Positions 26,181-34,883 are shown, counted from the stretch's first letter. The stretch: 64,000 bases of DNA from Pyxidicoccus sp. MSG2 (GCF_026626705.1 NZ_JAPNKC010000001.1:7086001-7150000); one strand, 5' to 3'. A program made the numbers and translations. Notes: generated by a model from the letters alone, not told the origin.

Positions 26181-26792
26181 ATGCATCTGCTCAAGCGCGC
26201 TGTCTGGGTTTGTGCCGCCGTTGCCCTGTCCGCCTGTGGAGGGCCGGAGGAGGCTCAGCAGCCGTCCGACGGGTCCGAGCCCATTGGGACGTACGAGGGC
26301 ACGCTGCTCACCGGCACGTCCAATGGCTGCACGTTCAGCATCGACAAGTTCAACGTGCCGCTGTCGCCGCCCTACTACAACATCTACCTGCGGCGGGCGG
26401 CTTCGGCGTCGTGCCCCTATGCGGCGTCCAGCATCGTGATTGGCACGTCGTACACCAACCCGCCCATCTCGCTGGCGGCGAACAACCTGGGCGTGGCCAC
26501 CGGCTACTCCTACCGGGGCTCGCCGAGCCCCAGCGGCAACATCCAGTGCCGCGTGCGCAACTACGACCCGGCCACGATGACGGTGGTGCGCGAGTCGGAC
26601 ATCGTGGTGATGTTCGGCGCGGGCAACGTCAACGGCTGCAACGTGGCCATCTCCAGCAACGGCACCACGCTGACGGTGGGTGGCACCAAGACGGGCCCCC
26701 TGCAGGGGGAGACGGGCAGTGGCAGCAACTACGTGGCCACCTACCTCGACTTCTTCACCAGCACGACGGCGCCCACGTACGTCGCCTACTGA
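26181..26792 (+). CDS. Lipoprotein, unknown function
   Basis: A 203-aa lipoprotein with signal LKRAVWVCAAVALSACGG (Cys about residue 19). The mature part is rich in Ser, Thr, Asn and aromatics with short beta motifs (IGTYEGTLLTGTSNGCTFS, FNVPLSPPYYNIYL) and four Cys that could pair. The composition suggests a small all-beta secreted domain. No family is recognised. It stands alone between rapZ and a convergent gene. Confidence 0.8.
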   Translation: MHLLKRAVWVCAAVALSACGGPEEAQQPSDGSEPIGTYEGTLLTGTSNGCTFSIDKFNVPLSPPYYNIYLRRAASASCPYAASSIVIGTSYTNPPISLAANNLGVATGYSYRGSPSPSGNIQCRVRNYDPATMTVVRESDIVVMFGAGNVNGCNVAISSNGTTLTVGGTKTGPLQGETGSGSNYVATYLDFFTSTTAPTYVAY

Positions 26793-26806
26793 GGCAAGTG
26801 GCCCGC

Positions 26807-26834
26807 GGGGCTCGGGACGCGCGTCCTGGGCCCC
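26807..26834. terminator. GC-rich hairpin between convergent genes
   Basis: GGGGCTCGGGACGC (26807-26820) and GCGTCCTGGGCCCC (26821-26834) pair at 12 of 14 positions. It follows a lipoprotein stop and faces a convergent gene. There is no T run, so a terminator role is tentative. Confidence 0.35.
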
Positions 26835-26940
26835 GTGGAGCCAGCGCTCGTACCCCCCGCCGATGTGCGGCTGAAACGAGAAGCCCCCGCGCTCCATGGA
26901 GGAGGGGGGGCCGGAAGAAACGGGAGCGGCGGTCGCGACG

Positions 26941-27930
26941 CTAGCTGGACTCGCCCACGCTGAGGCGCCGGCTGCCGCGTCCGTTGCCCTTGCCCAGGCC
27001 ATGCGTGCGGTGGCGGTTGCTCTCGGCGAGCGACTCGCGCTGCTCGCGCGTGTCCACGTCCTTGCGCTTCTCCACCGCGAGCACGCCGCCGCCGCCGTGG
27101 CTCTGCCGGCCCTGCTCGATGGCCTTCTCCAGGTCCTTCGCCTTCACCCAGTACTCGCCGTTGACGGGGTCCTTCACGCGGTACTTGTCGTCCGAGGCGT
27201 CCTTCTTGTTCCTGCCGCTGTTGAACCCGTCGATGGTCACCCAGTGCAGCTCGCCGGGCTCCTTGCGCTGCTTGTGGGCGGGCAGGGCGGAGTTGAGGAT
27301 GGCGTTGGAGTCCACCAGGGCCAGGCCGAACTCGCCCCGCTTCAGGGCGGCACTGATGGCGTTGGCGTCGTACTTCTCGAAGCCCTCGGTGACGTCGATG
27401 CCCATCTCCCCGAGCACCACGCCCATCTCCTCCGCCGTGGCGCCGTCCTTCAGGTTGACGTCCACCTTCTTCTCGGTGGTCTTCGGCTGGTTGATTTCCG
27501 AGGCCTTGGCGCGGACCTCCTTGAGCTCCTGGTCCGCCGAGCGGTGCGGCTCGTCCTTGCGGCTCGCCTTGTTCAGGTAGGCCAGGCTCGCCTCGCCGCA
27601 GCCCGTCTCCGTCTGCTGGGCCACGGCGTCTTCGTTCGTCTCCCAGCCCTTCTCGGCCTGGGCCTCGGCGGCCTCGTTCACCGGGGCCGCGTCCGGGTCC
27701 TCCATGCGGGGGAGCTCCTTCGCGCCCGGCGCGTCCGGAACGAAGAGCTTGGGCAGGTCATCCCGCTTCACGGGCGCCGCCTCGAAGGTGTCCTGGACCC
27801 GCCGGGCCACCTGCACGGTCCGTCCCGGGCGCTCCCGCTCGACGACGGTGGGCTCCTGGGGCTGGATGGGGCCCTGAACGGTGGCCACCTCCCGGCTGCG
27901 GGCAGTGAAGATGTTGAAGTTGACGCCCAT
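26941..27930 (-). CDS. Candidate C39/papain-like cysteine protease domain protein, possibly exported
   Basis: A 329-aa hydrophilic protein without a signal peptide. Residues about 1-100 are a charged, Pro/Glu-rich segment. The domain from about 108 to 290 has the order expected of a C39-like fold: Cys in TETGCGEASLAYLNKA (about residue 110), His in ELHWVTIDGFNSG, and an acidic/Asn position in YRVKDPVNGEYWV. Bacteriocin-processing peptidases and some secreted effectors share this pattern. The C-terminus is basic (about 300-329). It is not beside an ABC exporter, so a role in peptide export is unlikely; an effector or toxin role is open. ATG 27930 was chosen because upstream sequence is low-quality coding. 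Confidence 0.65.
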   Translation of the reverse strand: MGVNFNIFTARSREVATVQGPIQPQEPTVVERERPGRTVQVARRVQDTFEAAPVKRDDLPKLFVPDAPGAKELPRMEDPDAAPVNEAAEAQAEKGWETNEDAVAQQTETGCGEASLAYLNKASRKDEPHRSADQELKEVRAKASEINQPKTTEKKVDVNLKDGATAEEMGVVLGEMGIDVTEGFEKYDANAISAALKRGEFGLALVDSNAILNSALPAHKQRKEPGELHWVTIDGFNSGRNKKDASDDKYRVKDPVNGEYWVKAKDLEKAIEQGRQSHGGGGVLAVEKRKDVDTREQRESLAESNRHRTHGLGKGNGRGSRRLSVGESS

Positions 27931-28118
27931 GGCGAACCCTCCCAGACGCTCTACGCCTGCCTCATTATCTGCCCCGGAATTCGCAAGTTGCCGAATAAAG
28001 CCGGACTGAGAGTGAGCCTCCGGACCCGGTGCGTGGGAAATCGCACGTTTGCGGGCAGACCTGACACATGTAGGGGGCGGAAGCAGGCACACCCTGACTT
28101 CACCGCTAGACTGGCCCC

Positions 28119-30923
28119 ATGGTGGACCGAGATGACACGGGCGCGGAGCCTGGAACCGGACCGGAGCTGTCGACGAAGGTGACTTCGGACGACGGTGCGG
28201 CCCCGCCGCGCAGCGTGGCGCCGATATCGCGGCCGGATACAGGGCGCGACGGGGCGCTACCGCCGGCGCGGGTGCGCTCGCTGGGCGCGCGCGTGGGGCG
28301 CTTCATCCCGCTGAAGGTGCTGGGGCAGGGCGGCATGGGCGTGGTGTACGCGGCCTATGACCCGGACCTGGACCGGAAGGTGGCGCTCAAGCTGTTGCGC
28401 GTGACGAGCGCGGACACGGACCTGGAGGCTGGGCGCACGCGCCTGCTGCGCGAGGCGCAGGCCATGGCGCGCGTCTCCCATCCCAACGTCATCCCCGTCT
28501 TCGACGTGGGCGAGTGGGACGAGCAGGTCTTCGTCACCATGGAGTTGGTGGAGGGCGGCACGCTGCGCGACTGGCAGCAGGCGAAGCCGCGCTCCTGGCG
28601 CGAGACGCTGCAGACGTACCTGTCCGCGGGCCGGGGGCTGGAGGCCGCGCATGCGGCGGGCCTGGTGCACCGCGACTTCAAGCCCACCAACGTGCTGGTG
28701 GGCCGTGACGGCCGCGTCTTCGTCACCGACTTCGGGCTGGCGCGGCCGGTGGGAAACCCCGGGCGCGAGGACGGGCCAGCGGAGCTGCCGTCGCCCGTGT
28801 CCGAGGGCTCGGGGCGGCTGTTCGAGCCGCTCACCCAGGCGGGCGTGGTGCTGGGCACGCCGCCCTTCATGTCGCCCGAGCAGTTCCGGGGCGACGCGGT
28901 GGACGCGCGCTCGGACCAGTTCAGCTTCTGTGCGGCGCTGTACCGCGCGCTGTACGGGACGCGCCCGTTCGACCCGGACCAGCTCTCGCGGGCCGCGAAG
29001 TCGAAGGCCCGGCGGCTCGCGGCGGGGGAGGCGGCGCTGGCGCGTCAGGTGTTGCCACCGGACCTCATCCAGGAGCCGCCGCGCGACGCGAAGGTGCCCG
29101 CGTGGGTGCGGCGCGCGGTGATGCGCGGGCTGGCGCTGGAGGCGGACGGCCGCTTCGCCTCCATGGGCGGGTTGCTGGAGGCGCTGTCGCAGGAGCAGCA
29201 CCTGGCGCGGCGGCGCAGGCTGGGCGGCGGCGCGGTGGCGGCGGCGGCGCTGGTGGCCGCGGTGGGCGGGGTGGCGTGGTGGCAGTCGCGCGTGTGCGCG
29301 GGCGCGGAAGGACTGCTCGCGGACGCCTGGGGCCCCGAGGCGCGGCAGCGCGTGACGGCGGCCTTCCAGGCCACGGGCAGCCCCATGGCGGCGGACATGG
29401 CGACGCGCGTGGGCGGCGTGCTGGACGCGTATGCGAGCGCCTGGGCGCGGCAGCACACCGAGGCGTGTGAAGCCACGCGCGTGCACGCGGTGCAGACGGA
29501 GGCGCTGCTGTCCCAGCGCGTGGTGTGCCTGGAGCGGCGGCACAAGGATTTGCGGGCGCTGGTGGGCGCGCTGGCGAGCGTGGAGAAGCCCGGCGTGGAG
29601 AAGGCGCTGGACGCGGCGTACGCGCTGCCGTCGCCACAGGACTGCGCGGACGTGGAGGCGCTCAGCGAGCAGCAGGCGCGCCCGGCGGACCCGACGAAGC
29701 GCGCGGAGCTGGATGCGCTGGAGGGCCGGCTGTCGGAGGTGAAGGCGCTGCTGGACACGAGCCGTCAGCCCCAGGCGCTGGAGAAGGCGCGCGTGCTGGA
29801 GCCGTTGGTGGTGGCCACGGGGTACCTGCCGCTGATGGCGGAGCTGCGCTTCCACCTTGGATGGCTCCAGTCGTTGCAGGGACAGAAGGAGCAGGGCGCG
29901 GGCCTGCTGGAGCAGGCCGTCTTCGACGCGGAGGCGGGGCGGGCGGACCGGCTGGAGGTCTCCGTCCTCAACAAGCTGCTCTTCGTGGAGGGCGAGCGGG
30001 AGCGCTTCGACCACGCCATCCGGTGGGCGCGGCTGGGGAAGGCGACGCTCCAGCGGCTCGGGGGCGACGCGGTGCTGGAGAGCGATTTGCTCGTGAATGG
30101 AGCCAACCTCTCGCTGATGCAGGACAAGCCCGAGGAGGCGCGCGCGCAGTTGCAGGAGGCGTCCGCGCTGCTGGCGAAGACGCTGGAGCCGGGCCACCCC
30201 AAGCGGGCGCGAGTCACCTTCACGCTGGGCCGCACGCTGCTGGAGTCGGGCGCATACCCGGAGGCCGCGAAGGTGCTGGAGGAGGCGCTGCATCAGACGG
30301 AGGCGGCGGTGGGGCCCCGGCACCTGGACGTGGCGCGGCGGCATCAGGCGCTGTCCATGGCGCTGCGCGAGCAGGGGGACTTCACGAAGGCGCTGGAGCA
30401 CGCGAAGGCGTCGGTGGCCATCCACCGCGAGCTGCTCGGCAAGGACCACCTGAAGGTGGCGGAGGCGCTCGACGAGGAGGGGATGAGCCTGCTCGGGCTG
30501 AAGCGCTACGAGGAGGCGCTGAAGGACTACCAGGAGGCGCTGGCGGTGAAGCGCCAGCACCTGGAGCCGGGTGATGAGGAGCTGCACTACTCCTACGACG
30601 GCGTCGGGCAGGCGCTGCTGGGGCTGGGCCGCACGCGCGACGCGGTGGAGCCGCTGCGCCAGGCGGTGACCTTCGCCAGCGCCCAGGAGGACTCGCTGGG
30701 TGAGTCCGGCTTCGCGCTGGCGCAGGCGCTCTACAAGGAGGGCCAGCCTGGCGAGGCGCGGACCGAGGCGACGCGGGCCGGGGACCACTTCAAGGCCTCT
30801 GGCCGGGAGCTTCGCGCGGAGGCGGTGCGGACGTGGCTGGAGTCACTGCCGCCTGAGGACAAGGAGAAGCCCTCGAAGGCGGCGAAGAAGCCCGCGCGCG
30901 CGGAGCGGAAGCGGCGCAAGTAG
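28119..30923 (+). CDS. Ser/Thr protein kinase with TPR repeats
   Basis: A 934-aa kinase. Residues about 60-340 are the Hanks domain: glycine loop LGQGGMGVVY, Lys91 in VALKLL, HRDFKPTN (Asp186), DFG (Asp204) and MSPEQF. One membrane segment lies at about 370-388. The C-terminal 540 residues hold a run of TPR-like helices (for example PEAAKVLEEALHQTEAAVG and LDVARRHQALSMALREQG), giving the common myxobacterial kinase-TM-TPR layout, with TPRs likely outside the membrane. The tail is basic (KKPARAERKRRK). The last 58 bases are repeated 1 kb downstream beyond the metalloprotease gene. Confidence 0.94.
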   Translation: MVDRDDTGAEPGTGPELSTKVTSDDGAAPPRSVAPISRPDTGRDGALPPARVRSLGARVGRFIPLKVLGQGGMGVVYAAYDPDLDRKVALKLLRVTSADTDLEAGRTRLLREAQAMARVSHPNVIPVFDVGEWDEQVFVTMELVEGGTLRDWQQAKPRSWRETLQTYLSAGRGLEAAHAAGLVHRDFKPTNVLVGRDGRVFVTDFGLARPVGNPGREDGPAELPSPVSEGSGRLFEPLTQAGVVLGTPPFMSPEQFRGDAVDARSDQFSFCAALYRALYGTRPFDPDQLSRAAKSKARRLAAGEAALARQVLPPDLIQEPPRDAKVPAWVRRAVMRGLALEADGRFASMGGLLEALSQEQHLARRRRLGGGAVAAAALVAAVGGVAWWQSRVCAGAEGLLADAWGPEARQRVTAAFQATGSPMAADMATRVGGVLDAYASAWARQHTEACEATRVHAVQTEALLSQRVVCLERRHKDLRALVGALASVEKPGVEKALDAAYALPSPQDCADVEALSEQQARPADPTKRAELDALEGRLSEVKALLDTSRQPQALEKARVLEPLVVATGYLPLMAELRFHLGWLQSLQGQKEQGAGLLEQAVFDAEAGRADRLEVSVLNKLLFVEGERERFDHAIRWARLGKATLQRLGGDAVLESDLLVNGANLSLMQDKPEEARAQLQEASALLAKTLEPGHPKRARVTFTLGRTLLESGAYPEAAKVLEEALHQTEAAVGPRHLDVARRHQALSMALREQGDFTKALEHAKASVAIHRELLGKDHLKVAEALDEEGMSLLGLKRYEEALKDYQEALAVKRQHLEPGDEELHYSYDGVGQALLGLGRTRDAVEPLRQAVTFASAQEDSLGESGFALAQALYKEGQPGEARTEATRAGDHFKASGRELRAEAVRTWLESLPPEDKEKPSKAAKKPARAERKRRK
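30866..30923 (+). repeat. Direct repeat copy A (3' end of the kinase gene)
   Basis: GAAGCCCTCGAAGG... through GCGCAAGTAG. The same sequence with a few substitutions and small deletions occurs at 31927-31982. This copy is the functional end of the kinase. Confidence 0.9.
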
Positions 30924-30939
30924 GGGCATCGCGAGGAAC

Positions 30940-30975
30940 ACACCCCACGGAGTCCAGGATGGAGCCGTGGGGTGT
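30940..30975. terminator. Bidirectional terminator-like hairpin
   Basis: ACACCCCACGG (30940-30950) pairs perfectly with CCGTGGGGTGT (30965-30975) around a 14-base loop. It is placed between the kinase stop and the stop of the convergent metalloprotease gene, so it could end both transcripts. Confidence 0.6.
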
Positions 30976-30986
30976 CGGGCCAGCGC

Positions 30987-31751
30987 TCAGTAGAGGTAGT
31001 TCAGCGCGGTGCGGTCGGAGCTGCTCCACTCGCCGCTCTCGTTCGACCGGAAGCAGGAGTTCATGACCGACCCGCCCGTCGTGGCCGTGGTCGGCGTCCC
31101 GGGGATGTGGTTGGCGCCGATGTTGGACGCGCCCTCGTTGCTGGCGGCGCCGCCGCAGCTGATGCTGCGGTCGTAGTAGTCCGAGTGGCGGAAGCCGATG
31201 GTGTGGCCAATCTCGTGGGTGATGACGTGCTCGTTCACGTCGACGCTGTAGCTCTGCAGCCCGGTGCCGATGTTGATGGTCCCGTAGGGCTTGCCGCCCT
31301 TGGGGAAGCCCGAAGAGCCGCCGACACCCGACGTGGTCTTCGCGGCGATGTTCGCGGTGCAGCCCGTGCCGCCACGCTGGAAGGTGATGCGGAGGCCCTG
31401 GCTGTTGTAGTTCTCGATGGCCAGGTCGAGCCCCTCGCTGAGCCGGGTGTAGCTGTTGAAATCGGCGGTGGGATTGATGCAGATCTTCGTCACGCCGGTG
31501 CCGACGAGATTGTTCGTGCTGTACTGCTCCTCGTTACCCGGGGTCTGGAGCATCTCGCGGGATGACTCGAGGGTGACGTGCGCGTCGTTGCCCACGTACA
31601 CGGCACCGTCGACGACCGCGATGTCGTTCGCCGGGAAGCCCGCCTCGACCAGGTTGGAGACGATCTCCTCGTTCTCGCTCTGCGGCTCGGCACCGCAGCC
31701 CATCAGCATCGCGCCGCAGCTCACCACGAGGACTGCCGTTTTCATGAACAT
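30987..31751 (-). CDS. Lipoprotein zinc metalloprotease with HEIGH motif
   Basis: A 254-aa secreted protease. The lipobox is LMGC (Cys about 19). The zinc site is HEIGHTIGFRHSD, with H179, E180, H183 and H189 matching the metzincin HExxHxxGxxH consensus, followed by a Met-turn candidate (GGSVMNS). This fits the dual-action HEIGH peptidase group frequent in myxobacteria. ATG 31751 has a GGAGAGG box eight bases upstream; ATG 31745 is possible. The gene lies between two copies of the preceding kinase gene's 3' end, has a very AT-rich upstream region, and is convergent with the kinase. Confidence 0.9.
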   Translation of the reverse strand: MFMKTAVLVVSCGAMLMGCGAEPQSENEEIVSNLVEAGFPANDIAVVDGAVYVGNDAHVTLESSREMLQTPGNEEQYSTNNLVGTGVTKICINPTADFNSYTRLSEGLDLAIENYNSQGLRITFQRGGTGCTANIAAKTTSGVGGSSGFPKGGKPYGTINIGTGLQSYSVDVNEHVITHEIGHTIGFRHSDYYDRSISCGGAASNEGASNIGANHIPGTPTTATTGGSVMNSCFRSNESGEWSSSDRTALNYLY

Positions 31752-31814
31752 GTGTGTGGCCTCTCCATGTCTGGGTGGGTCCTTCCCTCGCACCCTCACG
31801 GGACCCGCGAGGAG

Positions 31815-31915
31815 GACTGTGGGTGTTTTAAAACATTGTATCTGTAAAATCCAACAAATTAAGAAATCTCAATTATAGAGACTTAGTCGGTAAGAATGGA
31901 AATTCCTGGTCCTGC
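31815..31915 (-). promoter_or_regulatory. AT-rich promoter region of the metalloprotease gene
   Basis: About 90 bases are far richer in A/T than anything else nearby. They contain a perfect 12-base palindrome TGTTTTAAAACA (31824-31835) and, in gene direction, the -10-like TACAAT just before it. The region probably holds the promoter and perhaps a regulator site. No regulator is identified. Confidence 0.5.
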
Positions 31916-31926
31916 TTCGGTGTGGC

Positions 31927-31982
31927 GAAGCCCTCGAAGGTGGCGAAGGAGCCCGCGCGCGGAGCACCAGCGGCGCAAGTAG
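31927..31982 (+). repeat. Direct repeat copy B (partial kinase 3' end)
   Basis: A diverged copy of 30866-30923 that again ends GCGCAAGTAG. Here it is not attached to any kinase sequence and is probably non-functional. It lies nine bases before the next gene. Confidence 0.85.
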
Positions 31983-31991
31983 GATCAGCGG

Positions 31992-32768
31992 GTGGAGCTT
32001 TCAACCGCGCAGGTCGAACGATTCGTCGAGGACGGCTTCATTCGTGTCGATGGGGCCTTCTCGTCCGCGCTGGCGGCGGAGGCCCGCGACATCCTCTGGC
32101 GCGACACGGGCTGTGCACCGGACGACCCGGCGACGTGGACCCGTCCCGTCGTCCGGCTGGGCGAATATGCACAGGAGCCCTTCCGGCTCGCGGCGAACTC
32201 GCCCCGGCTGCATGCCGCGTTCGACAGGCTCGTCGGTCCCGGATGCTGGCTGCCCCGGATGAGCCTCGGCTCGTTCCCGGTGCGCTTCCCGAGCAATGAA
32301 GTACCCGGCGATGACGGCTGGCATGTGGACGCCAGCTTCCCGGGAGCGGACCCCTCGTCGTTCTTCGACTGGCGCGTGAACGTGGCCTCGCGGGGCCGCG
32401 CGCTGCTGATGCTCTTCCTCTTCTCTGACGTGGGCGAGGATGACGCCCCCACGCGCATCCGCGTGGGCTCACACCGGCAGGTGGCCCGGCTGCTCGAGCC
32501 GGAGGGTGAAGCGGGCCTGTCGTTCATGGAGCTGGCGAAGAAGCTGGACGCCACGGACGGGTGCCCGCTCGCCTTCGCCACGGGAGAGGCAGGCACCGTC
32601 TACCTTTGCCACCCCTTCCTGGTGCACGCCGCGCAGCCCCACCGGGGAACCCGGCCGAAGTTCATGGCCCAGCCGCCCCTGTTCCCGAAGCAGCCCTTTC
32701 AGCTCCACCGCGAGGACGGTGCCGGCTCACCCGTGGAGCGTGCCACCCGGCTCGCGCTGGGGCGCTGA
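31992..32768 (+). CDS. Phytanoyl-CoA dioxygenase (PhyH) family protein
   Basis: A 258-aa Fe(II)/2-oxoglutarate oxygenase. The N-terminus LSTAQVERFVEDGFIRVDG is typical of the family. The iron ligands are visible as HVD in DGWHVDASFPG and a distal His in CHPFLVHAAQPHRGTRP, with the Arg that binds 2-oxoglutarate after it. The substrate is unknown. GTG 31992 was chosen because the fold starts immediately. The region just upstream is the duplicated kinase tail. Confidence 0.88.
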   Translation: MELSTAQVERFVEDGFIRVDGAFSSALAAEARDILWRDTGCAPDDPATWTRPVVRLGEYAQEPFRLAANSPRLHAAFDRLVGPGCWLPRMSLGSFPVRFPSNEVPGDDGWHVDASFPGADPSSFFDWRVNVASRGRALLMLFLFSDVGEDDAPTRIRVGSHRQVARLLEPEGEAGLSFMELAKKLDATDGCPLAFATGEAGTVYLCHPFLVHAAQPHRGTRPKFMAQPPLFPKQPFQLHREDGAGSPVERATRLALGR

Positions 32769-32845
32769 GAAGAGCCAGGGTGGAGTCGCAGCCCGGTGCT
32801 GCTCGAACAGGCGCCGAAGCGACATGAGCGATTCGTTCGGGGTCC

Positions 32846-33223
32846 TCAGAGGGCGTCGTCCCCGCGCTCGGGGGCGAGCGCGCGTCGGATGACTGGGAGC
32901 AGGTCGGTTGCACCGAGCGCGTCCAGGGCAAGCTCCCACCGGCCCTCGGCGCAGAGACCGCTCAGGCCCCCTTCCTCATAGGCCTGTCGGGCCGCCGTCC
33001 TCAGTGCTTCGCGTACTGCCTCGGCGACCGCACGCCCTGCCTCGTCACAGCGATTGCAATCGAGCTCGACACCCAGACGGCTGCTCCGCCCCTCCTCCGT
33101 GAGGACCCAGGGGCGCACCATCCAGGGCGGGTCATGGCGCATGTGCTGCCGGTGTCCACACTCGAGGTCGGCAACCCAGTGGTCTTCCGGGTCGCGGTGG
33201 AAGCCTGTGATTTTCTGCTTCAT
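32846..33223 (-). CDS. DUF3565 family protein
   Basis: A 125-aa protein. The first 70 residues carry the DUF3565 pattern: KITGFHRDPEDHWVADLECG, HRQHMRHDPPW, RPWVLTEEGR and LDCNRCDE. Conserved Cys and His residues suggest metal binding. The C-terminal 55 residues are a helical extension. ATG 33223 matches the start of the domain. Function is unknown. Confidence 0.85.
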   Translation of the reverse strand: MKQKITGFHRDPEDHWVADLECGHRQHMRHDPPWMVRPWVLTEEGRSSRLGVELDCNRCDEAGRAVAEAVREALRTAARQAYEEGGLSGLCAEGRWELALDALGATDLLPVIRRALAPERGDDAL

Positions 33224-33332
33224 CGGTCCCTGTGTCTCCGGAGGCGGGCGAAACAATAGCCCCGCCATGGACCTGCCCGTCCCATGCATGCTCCGCGCTA
33301 CATGTGCATGAGCCACCGACTGGTGGGCGAAA

Positions 33333-33362
33333 GGCCGCCCCGACGCCTGGGTCGGGGCGGCC
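33333..33362 (-). terminator. Intrinsic terminator of the DoxX gene
   Basis: GGCCGCCCCGAC (33333-33344) and GTCGGGGCGGCC (33351-33362) form a perfect 12-bp stem with a six-base loop. In the minus direction it is followed by TTTCG and lies just after the DoxX stop. Confidence 0.7.
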
Positions 33363-33367
33363 GCGTT

Positions 33368-33796
33368 TCAACTGGCGTGCCCCTGAGCGGGACGCAGGGC
33401 CCCGGTCCGGCGAGCCTCGGTTTCGGGCGCGGCGGCTCGTACCTCGGACAGGCGGGCGAGCGTGAAGGCGCCCACGGCCATCACCACGTCTCGCGCCGCG
33501 ACGTCGAGGAAGTGCCCGGTGGTGAGCAGGTTCACCGCGATGCCCAGCAGCCAGGCCGCGACGACATAGGCGCCGAGGCGTGTCAGCTTCGAGAGGACCA
33601 GGAGTCCCGCCACGATTTCGATGACGCCCACCGCCTGCATGAAGGCCGTGGCGGGAACCATCCCGGCAAGCCAGGGGCTCAGGTATTGCGTCCAGTCCGT
33701 CAGCAGATTGAAGAACTTGTCGAGCCCCGCGACAATCGGCACCAGGCCGAATGCAAGCTTCAGGGCCCACCACGACTGATTCAGCCGGCCATCCAT
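33368..33796 (-). CDS. DoxX family membrane protein
   Basis: A 142-aa protein with four hydrophobic segments. The DoxX pattern is visible in LKLAFGLVPIVAGLDKFFNL, the middle GVIEIVAGLLVLS and RLGAYVVAAWLLGIAVNLL. Members are found in quinone-linked and stress-response membrane systems, and no substrate can be assigned here. It is divergent from the ECF sigma factor gene, which may share its control region. Confidence 0.88.
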   Translation of the reverse strand: MDGRLNQSWWALKLAFGLVPIVAGLDKFFNLLTDWTQYLSPWLAGMVPATAFMQAVGVIEIVAGLLVLSKLTRLGAYVVAAWLLGIAVNLLTTGHFLDVAARDVVMAVGAFTLARLSEVRAAAPETEARRTGALRPAQGHAS

Positions 33797-33908
33797 CGCA
33801 ACCTCCGGGGATTTGCAGCAGCGCTGCGGGTTCTTCCATCAGAGTCGCGAAGGAGGGCCGGGGTGACAGCGCGGAAGGCTGTCACCCTTCCACCTGCTAC
33901 GGCATCCA

Positions 33909-34610
33909 ATGGGTATGAAACCGGGGAAGCATGCAGACGAGGCGCCAGGGGCAGGTCCGCCCTCTGACGAGGAGGTCGCCCTGCGCGTGCGTCAGGGGGA
34001 GACGGCGCTGTTCGAAGTGCTGATGCGGCGGCACAACCAGCGCGTGTACCGCGCGGTGCGCTCCCTCCTCCAGGACGAGGCCGAGGTCGAGGACGCGATG
34101 CAGCAGGCCTACGTCCAGGCGTTCACCCACCTGGCGCAGTTCGAGGGTGGCTCGCGGTTTTCGACGTGGCTCATCCGCATCGCGGTGAACGAGGCACTGC
34201 AGCGTCTGCGGCACCGCGGCCGGCGGGTCGTCCTCGGCGGCGGGGGTGATGGCATCCAGGAGGGAGACATGAAGCTGCTGGAGCGCAACGAGCCCGACCC
34301 GGAGCGGCGCGCCTTCGGCCGCGAGCTGGCGCGGCTCCTGGAACTGACGCTCGACGAGCTGCCGGACATCCACCGCACCGTCTTCATGCTCCGTGAGATA
34401 GAGAAGCTGTCCACGGCGGAGACCGCCGAGGTGCTGTCGGTCAGCGAGGACGTGGTGAAGACGCGGCTGCACCGGGCCAAGGCGCTCGTCCGCGAGCGGA
34501 TGGAGGCCCGGCTCGACGGCCAGCTCGAGGAGGCGTTCACCTTCCAGGCGCCTCGTTGTGACCGGGTGGTGGCCGCCGTGCTCGCTCGCATTGGAGCGGG
34601 CCGGCGCTGA
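33909..34610 (+). CDS. ECF-type RNA polymerase sigma factor
   Basis: A 233-aa sigma-70 family factor. Region 2 is seen in ALFEVLMRRHNQRVYRAVRS, DEAEVEDAMQQAYVQAF and FSTWLIRIAVNEALQRLR; region 4 in LPDIHRTVFMLREIEKLS and SVSEDVVKTRLHRAKALV. A Cys near the C-terminus (RCDRVVAAVLARI) is typical of one ECF group common in Proteobacteria. No anti-sigma gene adjoins it; the divergent neighbour is DoxX. ATG 33909 fits, although residues 1-25 are not conserved. Confidence 0.93.
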   Translation: MGMKPGKHADEAPGAGPPSDEEVALRVRQGETALFEVLMRRHNQRVYRAVRSLLQDEAEVEDAMQQAYVQAFTHLAQFEGGSRFSTWLIRIAVNEALQRLRHRGRRVVLGGGGDGIQEGDMKLLERNEPDPERRAFGRELARLLELTLDELPDIHRTVFMLREIEKLSTAETAEVLSVSEDVVKTRLHRAKALVRERMEARLDGQLEEAFTFQAPRCDRVVAAVLARIGAGRR

Positions 34611-34631
34611 GGCAGGTGGCGGAGGCCTCTG

Positions 34632-34883
34632 TCAGCTGGAACGAATGCGGAAAGGGGGGATGCCTGCGGGAGGTGTGGAGGCAGGCTTGAGCTGCGGGGT
34701 CAGGCACACGCCGGACATCGCCTCGTTGAATACCCAGGTTGCCGAGGGGACCATGGTCGTCCTCTTCGAGTCGCCATGGACGCCCAGCACATTGTCCAGG
34801 AGCTCGAGCGGCTCCGCAGGGGGACGCGGGCCGCCCGTCGGGTTCGCCGCTGGAATTGTTGAAAGCCCGACAGGAATTGCCAT
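34632..34883 (-). CDS. Possible small gene or gene remnant
   Basis: An 83-aa frame between the sigma gene and a small lipoprotein gene. About residues 12-83 have the G/C-rich third positions of real genes (LELLDNVLGVHGDSKRTTM, SATWVFNEAMSGVC), while the first dozen codons do not. No ribosome binding site is convincing. It may be the 3' end of a lost gene. No family is recognised. The rest of the 34611-34968 gap holds nothing else clear. Confidence 0.3.
   Translation of the reverse strand: MAIPVGLSTIPAANPTGGPRPPAEPLELLDNVLGVHGDSKRTTMVPSATWVFNEAMSGVCLTPQLKPASTPPAGIPPFRIRSS

Noticed and set aside
26795-26940. Minus-strand frame reading SFQPHIGGGYERW between two genes
   Set aside because: It runs on antisense into the neighbouring lipoprotein gene with no family resemblance and contains a hairpin; not supported as a gene.
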